Shown in pieces: positions 46,263-59,050 of a DNA stretch of 64,000 nucleotides. The position numbers and the translations under genes are program-made. The stretch spans positions 15,378,026 to 15,442,025 of the forward strand of contig OZ024861.1 in the NCBI GenBank assembly GCA_964017155.1, given 5' to 3'. The notes under the pieces are model-generated. The model saw only the letters and a program-made list of their open reading frames with translations. It was not told the DNA's origin and ran no database searches. The stretch is from Oasisia sp. SBJ-2009. Its lineage: Eukaryota; Annelida; Polychaeta; Sabellida; Siboglinidae. How positions within the stretch are numbered: the stretch's first letter is position 1; each line of letters opens with the position of its first letter.

Positions 46263-48035
46263 CTTGACACTCCCTTCCTCTCTCCTTCCCTTCCTCCCCC
46301 TCCTTCCCAAATCCTACCCTCCCATCCCTTCCTCCTTCCCTCCCTCCATCCCACCCTCGCTCCCTCCCTTCCTCCCTCTATCCCACGGTTCCCACCCTCC
46401 ATCCCACCCTCCCTCCATCCCACCCTCCCTCCATCCCACCCTCCCTCCATCCCACCCTCCCTCCATCCCACCCACCCTCCATCCCACCCACCCTCCATCC
46501 CACCCTCGCTCCCTCCCACCCTCCCTCCATCCCACCCTCCCTCCATCCCACCCACCCTCCATCCCACCCTCCCTCCATCCCACCCACCCTCCATCCCACC
46601 CACCCACCATCCCACCCTCCCTCCATCCCACCCACCCTCCATCCCACCCACCCTCCATCCCACCCTCCCACCCTCCCTCCATCCCACCCTCCCTCCATCC
46701 CACCCTCCCTCCATCCCACCCACCCTCCATCCCACCCACCCTCCATCCCACCCTCGCTCCCTCCCACCCTCCCTCCATCCCACCCTCCCTCCATCCCACC
46801 CACCCTCCATCCCACCCTCCCTCCATCCCACCCACCCTCCATCCCACCCACCCTCCATCCCACCCTCGCTCCCACGGTTCCCACCCTCCATCCCACCCTC
46901 CCTCCATCCCACCCACCCACCATCCCTCCTTCCCTCCATCCCACCCTCCCTCCATCCCTCCTTCCCTCCATCCCACCCTCCCTCCATCCCACCCACCCAC
47001 CATCCCTCCTTCCCTCCATCCCACCCACCCACCATCCCTCCTTCCCTCCATCCCACCCTCCCTCCATCCCACCCTCCCTCCATCCCACCCTCCCTCCATC
47101 CCACCCACCCACCATCCCTCCTTCCCTCCATCCCACCCACCCACCATCCCTCCTTCCCTCCATCCCACCCTCCCTCCATCCCACCCTCCCTCCATCCCAC
47201 CCACCCACCATCCCTCCTTCCCTCCATCCCACCCACCCACCATCCCACCCACCCTCCATCCCACCCACCCTCCATCCCACCCACCCACCATCCCTCCTTC
47301 CCTCCATCCCACCCACCCACCCTCCATCCCACCCACCCTCCCTCCCACCCACCCTCCATCCCACCCACCCTCCATCCCACCCACCCACCATCCCTCCTTC
47401 CCTCCATCCCACCCACCCACCATCCCTCCTTCCCTCCATCCCACCCACCCTCCATCCCACCCACCCTCCATCCCACCCTCCCTCCATCCCACCCACCCAC
47501 CATCCCTCCTTCCCTCCATCCCACCCACCCTCCATCCCACCCACCCTCCATCCCACCCACCCTCCATCCCACCCACCCTCCATCCCACCCTCCCTCCATC
47601 CCACCCACCCATCATCCCTCCTTCCCTCCATCCCACCCACCCTCCATCCCACCCACCCTCCATCCCACCCACCCTCCATCCCACCCACCCTCCATCCCAC
47701 CCACCCTCCATCCCACCCACCCTCCATCCCACCCACCCTCCATCCCACCCTCCCTCCATCCCACCCACCCACCATCCCTCCTTCCCTCCATCCCACCCAC
47801 CCACCATCCCTCCTTCCCTCCATCCCACCCACCCACCATCCCTCCTTCCCTCCATCCCACCCACCCTCCATCCCACCCACCCACCATCCCTCCTTCCCTC
47901 CATCCCACCCACCCTCCATCCCACCCACCCTCCATCCCACCCACCCACCATCCCACCCACCCTCCATCCCACCCACCCTCCATCCCACCCACCCTCCCTC
48001 CATCCCACCTTCCATCTCCCTCCTTCCCTTCCTCC
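46263..48035. repeat. Polypyrimidine minisatellite (CCCACCCTCCAT/CCCTCCATCCCA), 1.77 kb
   Basis: Units of CCATCCCACCCACC and CCATCCCACCCTCC mix with CCCTCCTTCC and rare CCCACGGTTCC variants. All plus-strand bases are nearly C/T/A only. The minus strand is G-rich with many GGG runs, so G-quadruplex and triplex structures are possible. The long open frames in all directions (up to 641 codons) come from lack of stop codons in the repeat. Confidence 0.97.
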
Positions 48036-48180
48036 CTATTGATGGTGTGCTTATGCATTTGTGCCTTAGCAAACAGTCGCTGCCATCTTTCACTGTGCTC
48101 AGGCCATCATCTGTCTCTGGCCTGTCCAGACAGAGCTGCCCCTTGGAGATCTCTTGACACTCACTCCCTGCATTTTTAAC
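48036..48180 (+). repeat. Right flanking duplicate of the CCACCCTCCAT array
   Basis: TGTGCCTTAGCAAACAGTCG, CAGGCCATC and GATCTCTTGACACTC match the left flank at 46100-46262 with changes. Confidence 0.7.
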
Positions 48181-48189
48181 AACTATATT

Positions 48190-48320
48190 ACATAGAAATA
48201 CCCACCACTGTCTATAGCCAGATATTCATTTATACAGCTGAATGAACTGGAGCAATGTAGAATGAACAAACTTGCCAAGAGTTTTAAATGGTAGCCCGGG
48301 TTCTCGTTTGAATGTCTGTT
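48190..48320 (-). repeat. tRNA-derived SINE, partial copy
   Basis: ATATTCATTTATACAGCTGA, GAGCAATGTAGAATGA and GGGTTCTCGTTTGAA are reverse-orientation matches to the SINE at 54805 and 63676, covering the B-box region and the start of the body. Confidence 0.6.
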
Positions 48321-48690
48321 ACAGTGATACTGACATCTACGGTACAGACGACCTCAGCTGAGTTAGTGTGACAGTGTTACTATATGAGTAGCTGCCACGC
48401 GACACGTTAAACTTGTTAACATATGAATTGGAATCTAATTTATGGAATCATAAACCTTGTTAAAAAGGTAACAAGTGTTATTTGTGAGCAAAAACAGACA
48501 GCTGCTGTTGAGGCTGGAAGTCTGCATGCCACAAACTACTTGACCCTGTGTCTCAGGTTTCAGATTTATCTGTCTGGAATCATTTTGATAAGGATTAGAT
48601 CAGTAGTAATGAACATATTTGCATTAGGACTGTAGTGTTGACAAAGTTCACTAAGTCACATTTTTTCAATGTGTCGTTTAAAATTGCTTT

Positions 48691-50305
48691 GTCATCTGTT
48701 GTGGGTGTGGTCTCACAAGACATGATCTGTTGTGGGTGTGGTCTCACAAGACATGATCTGTTGTGAATGTGGTTTCACAAGACATGATCTGTTGTGAATG
48801 TGGTTTCACAAGACATGATCTGTTGTGGGTGTGGTCTCACAAGACATGATCTGTTGTGAATGTGGTTTCACAAGACATGATCTGTTGTGGCTGTGGTCTC
48901 ACAAGACATGATCTGTTGTGGCTGTGGTTTCACAAGACATGATCTGTTGTGGGTGTGGTCTCACAAGACATGATCTGTTGTGAATGTGGTTTCACAAGAC
49001 ATGATCTGTTGTGGCTGTGGTTTCACAAGACATGATCTGTCGTGGCTGTGGTTTCACAAGACATGATCTGTTGTGGCTGTGGTTTCACAAGACACGATCT
49101 GTTGTGGCTGTGGTTTCACAAGACACGATCTGTTATGGGTGTCGTCTCACAAGACATGATCTGTTGTGGGTGTGGTCTCACAAGACATGATCTGTTGTGG
49201 CTGTGGTCTCACAAGACATGATCTGTTGTGGCTGTGGTCTCACAAGACATGATCTGTTGTGGGTGTGGTCTCACAAGACATGATCTGTTGTGGGTGTGGT
49301 TTCACAAGACATGATCTGTTGTGAGTGTGGTTTCACAAGACATGATCTGTTGTGGGTGTGGTTTCACAAGACATGATCTGTTGTGGCTGTGGTCTCACAA
49401 GACATGATCTGTTGTGGCTGTGGTCTCACAAGACATGATCTGTTGTGGCTGTGGTCTCACAAGACATGATCTGTTGTGGCTGTGGTCTCACAAGATATGA
49501 TCTGTTGTGGGTGTGGTTTCACAAGACATGATCTGTTTTGGGTGTGGTCTCACAAGACATGATCTGTTGTGGCTGTGGTTTCACACGACACGATCTGTTG
49601 TGGGTGTGGTCTCACAAGACATGATCTGTTGTGGGTGTGGTCTCACAAGGCATGATCTGTTGTGGGTGTGGTTTTACAAGATATGATCTGTTGTGGGTGT
49701 GGTTTCACAAGACATGATCTGTTGTGAGTGTGGTTTCACAAGACATGATCTGTTTTGGGTGTGGTCTCACAATATATGATCTGTTGTGGGTGTAGTTTCA
49801 CAAGGCATGATCTGTTGTGGGTGTGGTCTCACAAGACATGATCTGTTGTGGGTGTGGTCTCACAAGATATGATCTGTTGTGGGTGTGGTTTCACAAGACA
49901 TGATCTGTTGTGGGTGTGGTCTCACAAGGCATGATCTGTTGTGGGTGTGGTTTTACAAGATATGATCTGTTGTGGGTGTGGTTTCACAAGACATGATCTG
50001 TTGTGAGTGTGGTTTCACAAGACATGATCTGTTTTGGGTGTGGTCTCACAATATATGATCTGTTGTGGGTGTAGTTTCACAAGGCATGATCTGTTGTGGG
50101 TGTGGTCTCACAAGACATGATCTGTTGTGGGTGTGGTCTCACAAGATATGATCTGTTGTGGGTGTAGTTTCACAAGACATGATCTGTTGTGTGTGTGGTT
50201 TCACAAGATATGATCTGTTGTGGGTGTGGTTTCACAAGACACGATCTGTTGTGAGTGTGGTCTCACAAGACATGATCTGCTGTGTGTTGTCACAAGACAG
50301 ATGAT
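48691..50305. repeat. 31-bp minisatellite (GATCTGTTGTGGGTGTGG...), about 52 units
   Basis: Unit GATCTGTTGTGGGTGTGG plus TCTCACAAGACAT. Variant order is preserved in a 279-bp (nine-unit) block: the rare GTTTTACAAG variant at 49671 recurs at 49950, and AATATATGATC recurs likewise. No spacers and no coding frame. Confidence 0.96.
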
Positions 50306-51250
50306 CCGTTTTACCATTGACAGTGCTGTAGCATTTGACAGTGTGCTGTGTATAAGTTTACATAAACAAACCCAGCACAATACTAATAGTAGTAGGTTGG
50401 TAAGAAGGTAGCCTACAATTACAAATATATTTACTAGATTGTTGTCAGCGTACCAATAGTTCATTGCTGTAGCTACCAACTTAATCGAAAGTCAGAGATA
50501 CATGATGTGTTCCAAGTTTGTCATAACAGGTGATGTGTTGAATGCTACAGGCCAACAACTTCTGCCGTACATTTATTTGACCTCTCACTCGGGGGCATCA
50601 TGGCCGACCTTGACTGACTGGAAGAGAGAGGTCTGTGTGACAAGGGGGCCATCAACTTCATGTTATCTTGTTAAAGTTCATGATTTGTTGACTGTTTTGC
50701 CATCGGAAATTGATAGAATGACATCGGAGCTCAGTGAGTCGATGGCAGATTTATCCATTTCACCACATGGAATTGTTGATTGCCCTTGTCGCACACACCA
50801 AGCGGGTGGCACCAGCAACTGGAATATTGTCCCTTCCAAAAGATGCAGGTGACATAAAGTGAACAAAATTATCCAAGATTCGTCACAGTGGTTGAACTAC
50901 CACCCAACCGGCACCAGGGCGAACGACAGCTCGACCATTGTGCCTACATCCTGGCATTAGCTAGGTTGTGGGTATTTACTATTTACACCATTTTATACCA
51001 CACGCAGCAATTGTAGTTAGAGCCCACTGAAGCAAGAGGATCACTGCACTGGCGATGCTGATGGTTTTGTAAAGTGAGCGCATGAGTTTTGTAAAGTGAG
51101 CGCATACCCAAATATGGCAACCGGTGTCTATTATAGAGCGAGGGCAACTGAGTAGATAGTGGCGGCGAATTACTGTTTTCAACCTCACAATTCTATGATT
51201 GCACGTAACGGGGTATAGTTTGCTGTTTCCCCTCGATGAGTGTCACATGG
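50306..51250. other. No confident gene
   Basis: A 116-codon open frame on plus (50502-50852) overlaps a region of mixed composition, but shows no recognisable domain and has no splice context. Not called as a gene. Confidence 0.35.
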
Positions 51251-51335
51251 CCACGTGCGCGGCCACGCGTGAAGCTGTGTGTGCGGCCGCGCGTGAAGCT
51301 GTGTGTGCGGCCGCGCGTGACGTAGTATGTGCAGC
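51250..51335. repeat. 24-bp GC-rich repeat (GCGGCCGCGCGTGAAGCTG)
   Basis: Three to four units with NotI-type GCGGCCGC sites, dense in CpG. A short CpG-rich zone continues to about 51560 and might be a promoter, but no transcript can be attached to it. Confidence 0.75.
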
Positions 51336-51559
51336 CATGTGCGTGTGGCCAAACATCAATGCCGAAGACGCCCACTGCTGTGACTTCCGCTGTCACCTGC
51401 GATAAATTGCCCCGTAATTACAGTCTTTGCAGGGGCACACAGCTCAGCGCGAGGGTCACGTTGTTTGCCCCGAACATAATGCCGACCCCTTCCGCAACCT
51501 ATAATTTTGCCAGGTGTCAGATTTACTGGAGACCAAAGGTCCGATGAGATTCGATAGCC

Positions 51560-52230
51560 GTTATTTATGGTAGGTGTTTAAAACGTGTTCCTTTTTTTCG
51601 TCGGCATGGGGTGCACTTTCACTGGCGATTGTGACGCGATACTGTACGGACTGACTTGAAATTAATGCAGTTTTACGTGGGTGATTATGGTAAACTTTGA
51701 GAGGAAATACACTGGTTCAGAGTCGTTTTAGTGGTTTTGTCTGAGTTTTTTTGATGGAATTACCAGTTGTGACGAAGCACTAAATAAGTAATTTAAGCTC
51801 TACTATTCAGTGTCCAAGTACGTTGTGAGATCATTTTGCCTGTGTAAGTAGACAAAGTGTGGTTTGCCAGTCCGCTGTGTACATGCATCATTAATCATTT
51901 CCCTATAGTCAGATTTTACCAGTGCGTTCTGCTAAAGTATGGGGCGTGTTCACAGCTAAGACCTGTATAAGACTAGTCGTCTTATCATTTTGGTTTTACT
52001 GATGTGGCCAGTGTGTAATTTCGAAGAAAAAATCCAGGGCCAATTGTCTTATTCATTTTAAAAACGGGTTTAATAAATTTCTGTAGTAGATGTATAGATT
52101 CACCAGTGTAAACTTGAGGATGATTTTTTTATTATTCAGATTTAAACATTTAATTGAAGTAAAGTGGTTGCTCTCTTTATAGGTGTCATAGATACAGCAG
52201 ACAACACTATCTTTTCCAAGGCAGTCTTGA
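51560..52230. other. No gene seen
   Basis: AT-rich unique sequence before the pyrimidine array. Confidence 0.4.
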
Positions 52231-52235
52231 AATAG

Positions 52236-52698
52236 AACCCCTTCCCCTCCCCCTTCCCTCCTACCCCTCCCCCTTCCCTCCTACCCCTCCCCCCTTCCCT
52301 CCTACCCCTCCCCCCTTCCCTCCTACCCCTCCCCCTTCCCTCCTACCCCTCCCCCTTCCCTCCTACCCCTCCCCCTTCCCTCCTACCCCTCCCCCTTCCC
52401 TCCTACCCCTCCCCCTTCCCTCCTACCCCTCCCCCCTTCCCTCCTACCCCTCCCCCCTTCCCTCCTACCCCTCCCCCTTCCCTCCTACCCCTCCCCCTTC
52501 CCTCCTACCCCTCCCCCCTTCCCTCCTACCCCTCCCCCCTTCCCTCCTACCCCTCCCCCTTCCCTCCTACCCCTCCCCCTTCCCTCCTACCCCTCCCCCT
52601 TCCCTCCTACCCCTCCCCCTTCCCTCCTACCCCTCCCCCCTTCCCTCCTACCCCTCCCCCTTCCCTCCTACCCCTCCCCCCTTCCCTCCTACCCCTCC
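52236..52698. repeat. 20/21-bp polypyrimidine minisatellite
   Basis: About 22 units of CCCTCCTACCCCTCCCCCTT with C5/C6 length variants. The mirror-like C/T strand favours H-DNA. It follows directly on AACCCC and ends at CTCCAACTCC. Confidence 0.97.
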
Positions 52699-52982
52699 AA
52701 CTCCAGGAGACCTTTACAACTTTCTCACAAGCATTTAAGTTTGCCTTTGAAGATAAATGTTTGGGTGGGTCCATAAACCCCTGCACTGTAATTAATTGCT
52801 GCACTGCACTTGAGGGTGATGTCTAAATTGATAGCTAAGTTATTCAACCATAAAACTCCAACAATTGTGGGGTGAGCAAACACACACATCATCTTCGTAT
52901 CGTTGGCACTAAGCCACCTTTTAACACAGACTAATTCCATGTTTATGCATTTGTCTGGCTGGAGGTTTCAATATTTTAATTT

Positions 52983-53770
52983 GTCCAGTTGGGCAGCCTG
53001 TGTAGGACCGATGACACCAGATAGAAGGGACCAATGACACCAGATAGAAGGGACCAATGACACCAGATAGAAGGGACCAATGACACCAGATACAAGGGAC
53101 CAATGACACCAGATACAAGGGACCAATGACACCAGATAGAAGGGACCAATGACACCAGATACAAGGGACCTGTGAATTACACCAGATACAAGGGACCAAT
53201 GACACCAGATAGAAGGGACCAATGACACCAGATACAAGGGACCAATGACACCAGATACAAGGGACCTGTGAATTACACCAGATACAAGGGACCAACAACA
53301 CAAGATACAAGGGACCAACAACACAAGATACAAGGGACCAATGACACCAGAAACAAGGGACCAATGACACCAGATAGAAGGGACCAATGACACCAGATAG
53401 AAGGGACCAATGACACCAGATAGAAGGGACCAATGACACCAGATACAAGGGACCAATGACACCAGATAGAAGGGACCAATGACACCAGATACAAGGGACC
53501 AATGACACCAGATACAAGGGACCAATTACACCAGATACAAGGGATCAATTACACCAGATACAAGGGACCAACAACACAAGATAGAAAGGACCTATGGCAC
53601 CAGATAGAAATGATCAATCATCCAATGACACCAGATGCAAGGGACCAATTATACTATATATATATAAGGGACCAATGACACCAAATAGAAAGGACCAATG
53701 ACTTAATGTGTCTCTCTTGACAGACATGATGGTGTGAACAGAAATTCCCAACAGTCAGTCAGTCTGTGCG
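52983..53770. repeat. 23-bp minisatellite locus, copy 1
   Basis: Starts CCAGTTGGGCAGCCTGTGTA, runs about 30 units of TGACACCAGATAGAAGGGACCAA in shorter form (variants ATACAAGG, AACAACACAAG, TGTGAATTACACC). It ends with TATACTATATATATATAAGG and GTGTGAACAGAAATTCCC. Copy 2 at 55194-56290 has the same start and end. Long minus-strand frames (WCHWSLVSGVIGP) are repeat artefacts. Confidence 0.93.
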
Positions 53771-54804
53771 TTTGGTCGCTACGGACTGTGATATCACTTC
53801 AGCAAGTTGTCTCCAAGTTTCAAGTGCATAGCTTCCGTTGCGTTTGACAGACCATTGGTGTAATGATAGGTTCAAATTTAAGGGGTTAACCACCCCTATT
53901 GACCCCACGTCCTGGGCCCATCTTCAAGTATATCATCAAGTAGGGGGAGGTCACATATGAAGATATTCTTTTGTGTCTGCTAAGTGCTTCGGGCATTTTG
54001 ATGCTGAGAGATAGGATGTTTGTTCAGAAGCTTTGCAGTAGGTCGGTAATGACTTATATCGGGTAGCTTCATCGGTAGAATAAACGACCCACCGTCTGCT
54101 TAAGATCAACTGATTATCGTTAGCTGAGATACATAAAAGTGTTATTGAATATAATCTAGATAAACCTTTGATGTGCACTTTTTTACTTTAAATTTAATTG
54201 TAGAATTGTAGAAAACTATTAAAATGCAAACAACACCACCTTCCTGGGAGATAAATGTTGCAATGGTATCTAATCGTAGATCTAGCCCACTGTTCGTGCG
54301 CAAGTGAATTGTAGACACCAGTGTCGCCACCTAGTGGACTAAACTATAATTAATTATCACTTTATTTGATTAAAAAAAATTGATTTTGAACAACGGATGT
54401 GTATGTTATAACCATTGAAAAACATATACACTTTTTGTGTTTATATTAATATACAAAGTTATGGGTAAATAATGCAGTCATGAAGTTCATATATTTGTTA
54501 CAAGAACTTCACAAATCATCAAGGAAAAACACCGAACTATATTTTAAAGATATTAAACTCAAATTTCTAAATTACTGAATGTTCATAAATGGAAAGAGGG
54601 AAGGAGGCGGCAGAGTTTTATATATTTATGGAAAGGAGATAAACTAGGGGATACATATAATATGACATGATCTGAGAGAAAAAATTGGCATATGTATATT
54701 TCGTAAATATGCAAGTTGCATATCTGATGTATTCGTGCACAGCCTGTTGATCATTTCTTATCCATCTTGTTATTTTGTGATGGAATTTGCATGGATTTGT
54801 TAAC
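53771..54804. other. No gene seen
   Basis: AT-rich sequence between the two minisatellite copies. No recognised feature. Confidence 0.4.
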
Positions 54805-55132
54805 TGTAGAGCGCAGTGGCTCATGGGTAGAGTTTCGGACTCTCGACTTTGAAAACCCGGGTTCGAATGCTGCAGTGTTAAAACCTTGGGCAAGTTTTTC
54901 ACTCTACATTGCTCCAGTTCACTCAGCTGTATAAATGAGTACCTGGCTACAGACAGTGGTGGATATGTGTACGAGCAGCCTTCGCACATTAATTGTAGCA
55001 TATGGCTGGATGCTTCCCAGAGAAGCCGAGATGGTGTCTGAGTGAACAGGTCTGTCAGGGAAGTAAAGTGTAAAGCGCTTTGAACGGTCCTGAGGACTGG
55101 ATACTGCGCTATATAAGAACTTGCCTTTTTTA
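54805..55132 (+). repeat. tRNA-derived SINE, full-length copy
   Basis: The head GTGGCTCATGGGTAGAGTTT (A box) and GGGTTCGAATGCTG (B box) resembles a tRNA with a CTC-like anticodon. The body contains GCTGTATAAATGAGTACCTG and GCTTCCCAGAGAAGCC. The tail is CGCTATATAAGAACTTGCC. The TATAAATGAGTACCTGGC segment recalls domains shared by SINEs of several marine invertebrate phyla; the exact family name is not certain. RNA polymerase III transcribed. Confidence 0.8.
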
Positions 55133-55193
55133 ACTGTCAATTTTATAAGCTTTCTCTTTACTTTCAGATATGTTGCGATGTGACTGCAGCAGT

Positions 55194-56131
55194 CCAGTTG
55201 GGCAGCCCGTGTAGGACTGGTAGCTCCCCTGGTGGCGGAATAGACATGGCGACAAGCAGCGCGTGTGAGAAACACACCTGTCTCGAAATCGTGGGCGTCT
55301 GAATCAAATACACAGTACGTACGCAGTGTCTTAAACATATTCTTCATAGTTTTAGTTACAGTCTCCCCAACAAGTTATGATTTTTGATCACTTCCGTTAA
55401 ACCGGTGTTGTGTAGAACTGTAATCATTCATCTTAATAACATTGATCTGTCAGAGGAAAGAATCGTTATCACTTCCGTCAGGAATATTTTTTGCCAGTGT
55501 ATGATTTTCATGACTGGCGTAACATACAGTAAACTGCTGTTAATAATTAGTTTGATACTGTTGATGATACACACTGTGTTGTGTGCCAGTGTGACATTAG
55601 TCAAGAACAGAGACCAAAGAAACAGTGTCAGTCCACGTGACACCCTCATAAATATGAGGAAGTGTAGATCCTTTGCTTCCTCAATGAATAGACACGGTCC
55701 ATTTTTGTACATTTATGCCAGTGAGAGTTTAGAGAACCAGACACCAGACAGAAGGGACCAATTACACCAGATATAAGGGACCATTGACACTACATAGAAG
55801 GGACCAATGACACTATATAGAAGGAACCAGTGACACCAGATAGAAGGGACCAATTGCATCAGATATAATGGACCAATGACACCAGATACAAAGGACCAAT
55901 TACGCAAGATACAAGGAACATTGACACGAGATACAAGGAACCAACAACACAAGATAGAAAGGACCAATGACACAAGATAGAAGGGACCAATGACACCTGA
56001 AACAAGGGACCAATGACACTACATAGAAGGGACCAATGACACTATATAGAAGGGATCAATGACACCAGATAGAAAGGACCTATGACACCAGATACACGGG
56101 ACCAATTACACCAGATGCAAGGGACCAATTA

Positions 56132-56199
<68 letters not shown>

Positions 56200-56290
56200 G
56201 ACCAATGACGCCAAATAGAAAGGACCAATGAGCTAGGGTGTCTCCTGACAGACATCGACATGGTTGTGTGAACAGAAATTCCCTTCACAG
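55194..56290. repeat. 23-bp minisatellite locus, copy 2
   Basis: Begins CCAGTTGGGCAGCCCGTGTA, then carries about 540 bp of unique sequence (55230-55735) not present in copy 1. The more diverged unit array follows (55735-56110), then a 60-bp (AT)n where copy 1 has about 12 bp, and the same GTGTGAACAGAAATTCCC end. Confidence 0.88.
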
Positions 56291-56749
56291 TGGCTGAAAA
56301 ACTACTGACCCACCATCCCGCTGCTACCAGGGTTCAAACCCTGGTTCCTTCTAATGACAGTTGAGCACTTTTCAACCACTCAACCACAACACTCCACTGT
56401 GATGGTTTGTGATCAACACAGGGAAGGCTGGGGACACACTGGTGTAAACCTGTTAGTGAAGTCATTGACCTGGGTGCTTCCTGGCTGCCAGGCACCAGCA
56501 GACAGGCCAGGGATCACAGAAGTATTGTGGCTCCTTAGAAGTCACCAGGAACTGTTATCTTCACCTTCCTAGAAGGCCAGAGGCACTAATAGATAACTAG
56601 TAGTGCTCCTCTTCCTGCATGGGCCAGTGCTACTACTGGGTACATTATGTAACCTGCACTGATGGTTGAAACCAGAACTGTCCAGGTCAATCACAGTATT
56701 CTGCTTTTGTTGATGCAGTCATTGCATTTTCCAGGCTTCCCTGTATTTA
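56291..56749. other. No gene seen
   Basis: Mixed sequence containing CCAGGGTTCAAACCCTGG (56329-56346), a short perfect palindrome. No gene recognised. Confidence 0.4.
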
Positions 56750-56958
56750 TCTTGGTGGTGGTGGTGGTGGTGGTGGTGGTGGTGGTGGTGGTGGTGGTGG
56801 TGGTGGTGGTGGTGGTGGTGGTGGTGGTGGTGGTGGTGGTGGTGGTGGTGGTGGTGGTGGTGGTGGTGGTGGTGGTGGTGGTGGTGGTGGTGGTGGTGGT
56901 GGTGGTGGTGGTGGTGGTGGTGGTGGTGGTGGTGGTGGAGGTGGTGGTGGTGGTGGAG
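56750..56958. repeat. (GGT)n trinucleotide microsatellite
   Basis: About 65 near-perfect GGT triplets, two with GGA. The G-rich plus strand could form G-quadruplex-like structures. Confidence 0.97.
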
Positions 56959-56984
56959 GTGTGTGTGTGGTGTGTGGGTATATA

Positions 56985-56991
56985 CATGTAT

Positions 56992-57023
<32 letters not shown>

Positions 57024-57130
57024 ATATATAATTATATGTTTATATATTATAATAAAATATATTTATATATTTAAATATTATAATAAAATATATTTATATA
57101 TTTAAATATTATAATAAAATATATTTATGT
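56985..57130. repeat. (AT)n and 31-bp AT-rich tandem repeat
   Basis: After an AT run, TTATAATAAAATATATTTATATATTTAAATA-type units start at 57047, 57078 and 57109, a period of exactly 31 bp (three copies). Confidence 0.9.
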
Positions 57131-59050
57131 AGTTTTAGATAATGAAAATGCCGTTACTGTGCTGAAACAATGTTGAATTTAGTTTTTAGTGTTCTTAGTT
57201 AATCATATTGCAGACTGTATGTATATATAACCCACAAAAAAGCAAACAAGTTTTATGAGAGGTAAATATTCTCTATATAACAATATTTTTTCATTATAGT
57301 TCCGACACTAGATACAAGCATGTATACACGATAACACATGTTATGAAGTATGTTCAAAGTAATAAATGTATGTTGGTTCTCATTGTATTGATCAAATGGA
57401 AGGTGGAAGCTTCTAGGAGCATATTTCCTGCTATCTGAGCCGGCGAAAGTAAAAAAGCTATATTAAATCACCCACTAGAGCCATTTTTCAGTCCCCCGGG
57501 GTTGCGATAAATGCAGTTGCTCCATAAGCAATATGCATTGTCCGTGACTCGGTGTGATTATGTAGACTAGATGGCTGTGTCTTGCGTCAGCACTGGTGAA
57601 CTGGTCATGCCAATGTCATGATTCATGTTATGGTTCGAAAAAATTCTGTAGATGGATACCAGACACATTTATTAGTTTAGTTAATTCGTCACCGGTTGAT
57701 AGAATGTACATGTATTAATTTATAATTTTGCAAGTGTTGCTTAATGTATCTTTTAGATGGTGTCTATGAGTCTGAACGGTCATGATTGAGGGAAACGTCA
57801 TGTGACTGCAGGGTCATGTGACCAACCACTCACGAGTAAAATGGTGGAGGAAATGGAAAGTTCTAATTAAAATGTATATAGGTGACTATTTCGCTGACAT
57901 TCATATGATCTCGTTGCTCTTAATAGACCAGATTTGCTCATTTACAATGACATGTAAATGAGAAATCCGAAACACTTCCGCTGTTATTCAATTCCAGCAC
58001 AGTTAATGTTGCGTAGCAGCTTATTTCACAAGCCAATATACTTGTTCTGCTTCTAAAGGCCTTCCAGGGCAATATTTATGTTTCCATTTGTTTGCTGTCA
58101 AATAAAGCGTAGTAAATAGAACATATTTTCTTTCTTATTTTATTTTACTTTTTCACTTTTAGAAGTTTCAAGTAAAAGTCACGCAACAAAAGTGCATTAA
58201 GTTATTTTTTAACTTACGATAAAAAAATAGGTTTCGTCTTTAATGCCTTAGGGTATTTCTACAATGTCTTTATCTACTGCACCTGTGAAATAGTTAGCTG
58301 AGATTATCTATCTTAATGAAATACTTGCCTAAATAAATATTGCTGTAGCTATGGCCAATATTTTGAGTGAGTTTCCCATGTGAAACTATGGCCACGGAAA
58401 ACATTTATTGAGAATTTCATTTCCCTAAATCAATGACAGTGCCTCATTGAGAAGATGATTCTTGTAGTACCCAACTCATGACTAAAATATATAACAACTA
58501 CGACTTGTTGCTTTTTTTAGGATTGGGTTCTGCAAGGTATCTACTACCTTATTGAGTAGTTTTTCCTTTTGATCATTTATCAATCAGACTTGTTTTAGGG
58601 GTATTAAGACACACACAAATGTAAGAATTAAATCATATGTTTTTAGGTGATTTTTGAAGCTTATGTCAAACAGTCCAGTCCATTGGCAGAGAAAGGAAAA
58701 CAAAATAACAACCAGTATCAATGCAAATGACACCTGGAACAAAGAGGACAGTGACATTTGGTGTCAAATGTAACCTGCTCCTGGCTATTTGCAGTGGAGC
58801 AGTATGTGGTGATTTAACTCAGGTAATTCACTGGTCAGATGTCATGGTCCCATCCAGACGCTAACCACTGCCTTGGTCCTGGCAGTTCCTGGAAAGATGT
58901 GTGTTCTAGGAACTATGGACATGACAAGGACATGTTGTCTATGACACGTCGTCTGGTGTCCCTCAATTACAGATGTCTTTCATGTTAAGAACACACTAGG
59001 GCATTTTGAGGTCGATAGGGACTCGTATTCAAACATGAACTTATCACCGG
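57131..59050. other. Long stretch with no recognised gene
   Basis: AT-rich; no open frame with domain similarity, no repeat family. The most featureless part of the window. Confidence 0.4.

Noticed and set aside
46235..48179. Frames up to 641 codons with HPPSIPP or GWDGGWVGW repeats
   Set aside because: Stop-free translation of the CCACCCTCCAT minisatellite in all directions; no domains, no splice sites.
48691..50305. CRISPR-like array
   Set aside because: Head-to-tail units without spacers; a minisatellite.
50502..50852. 116-codon plus-strand open frame
   Set aside because: Contains a protein-like stretch (SEIDRMTSELSESMADLSIS) but no recognisable family, no acceptor/donor and an overlapping minus-strand frame of similar quality.
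52921..53548. Minus-strand frames with WCHWSLVSGVIGP repeats, resembling membrane protein repeats
   Set aside because: They follow the 23-bp minisatellite. Three frames are open at once because 23 is not a multiple of three and the unit lacks stops.
54805..55001. tRNA gene (CTC-type anticodon)
   Set aside because: No closed acceptor stem, and the sequence continues into a repeated SINE body.
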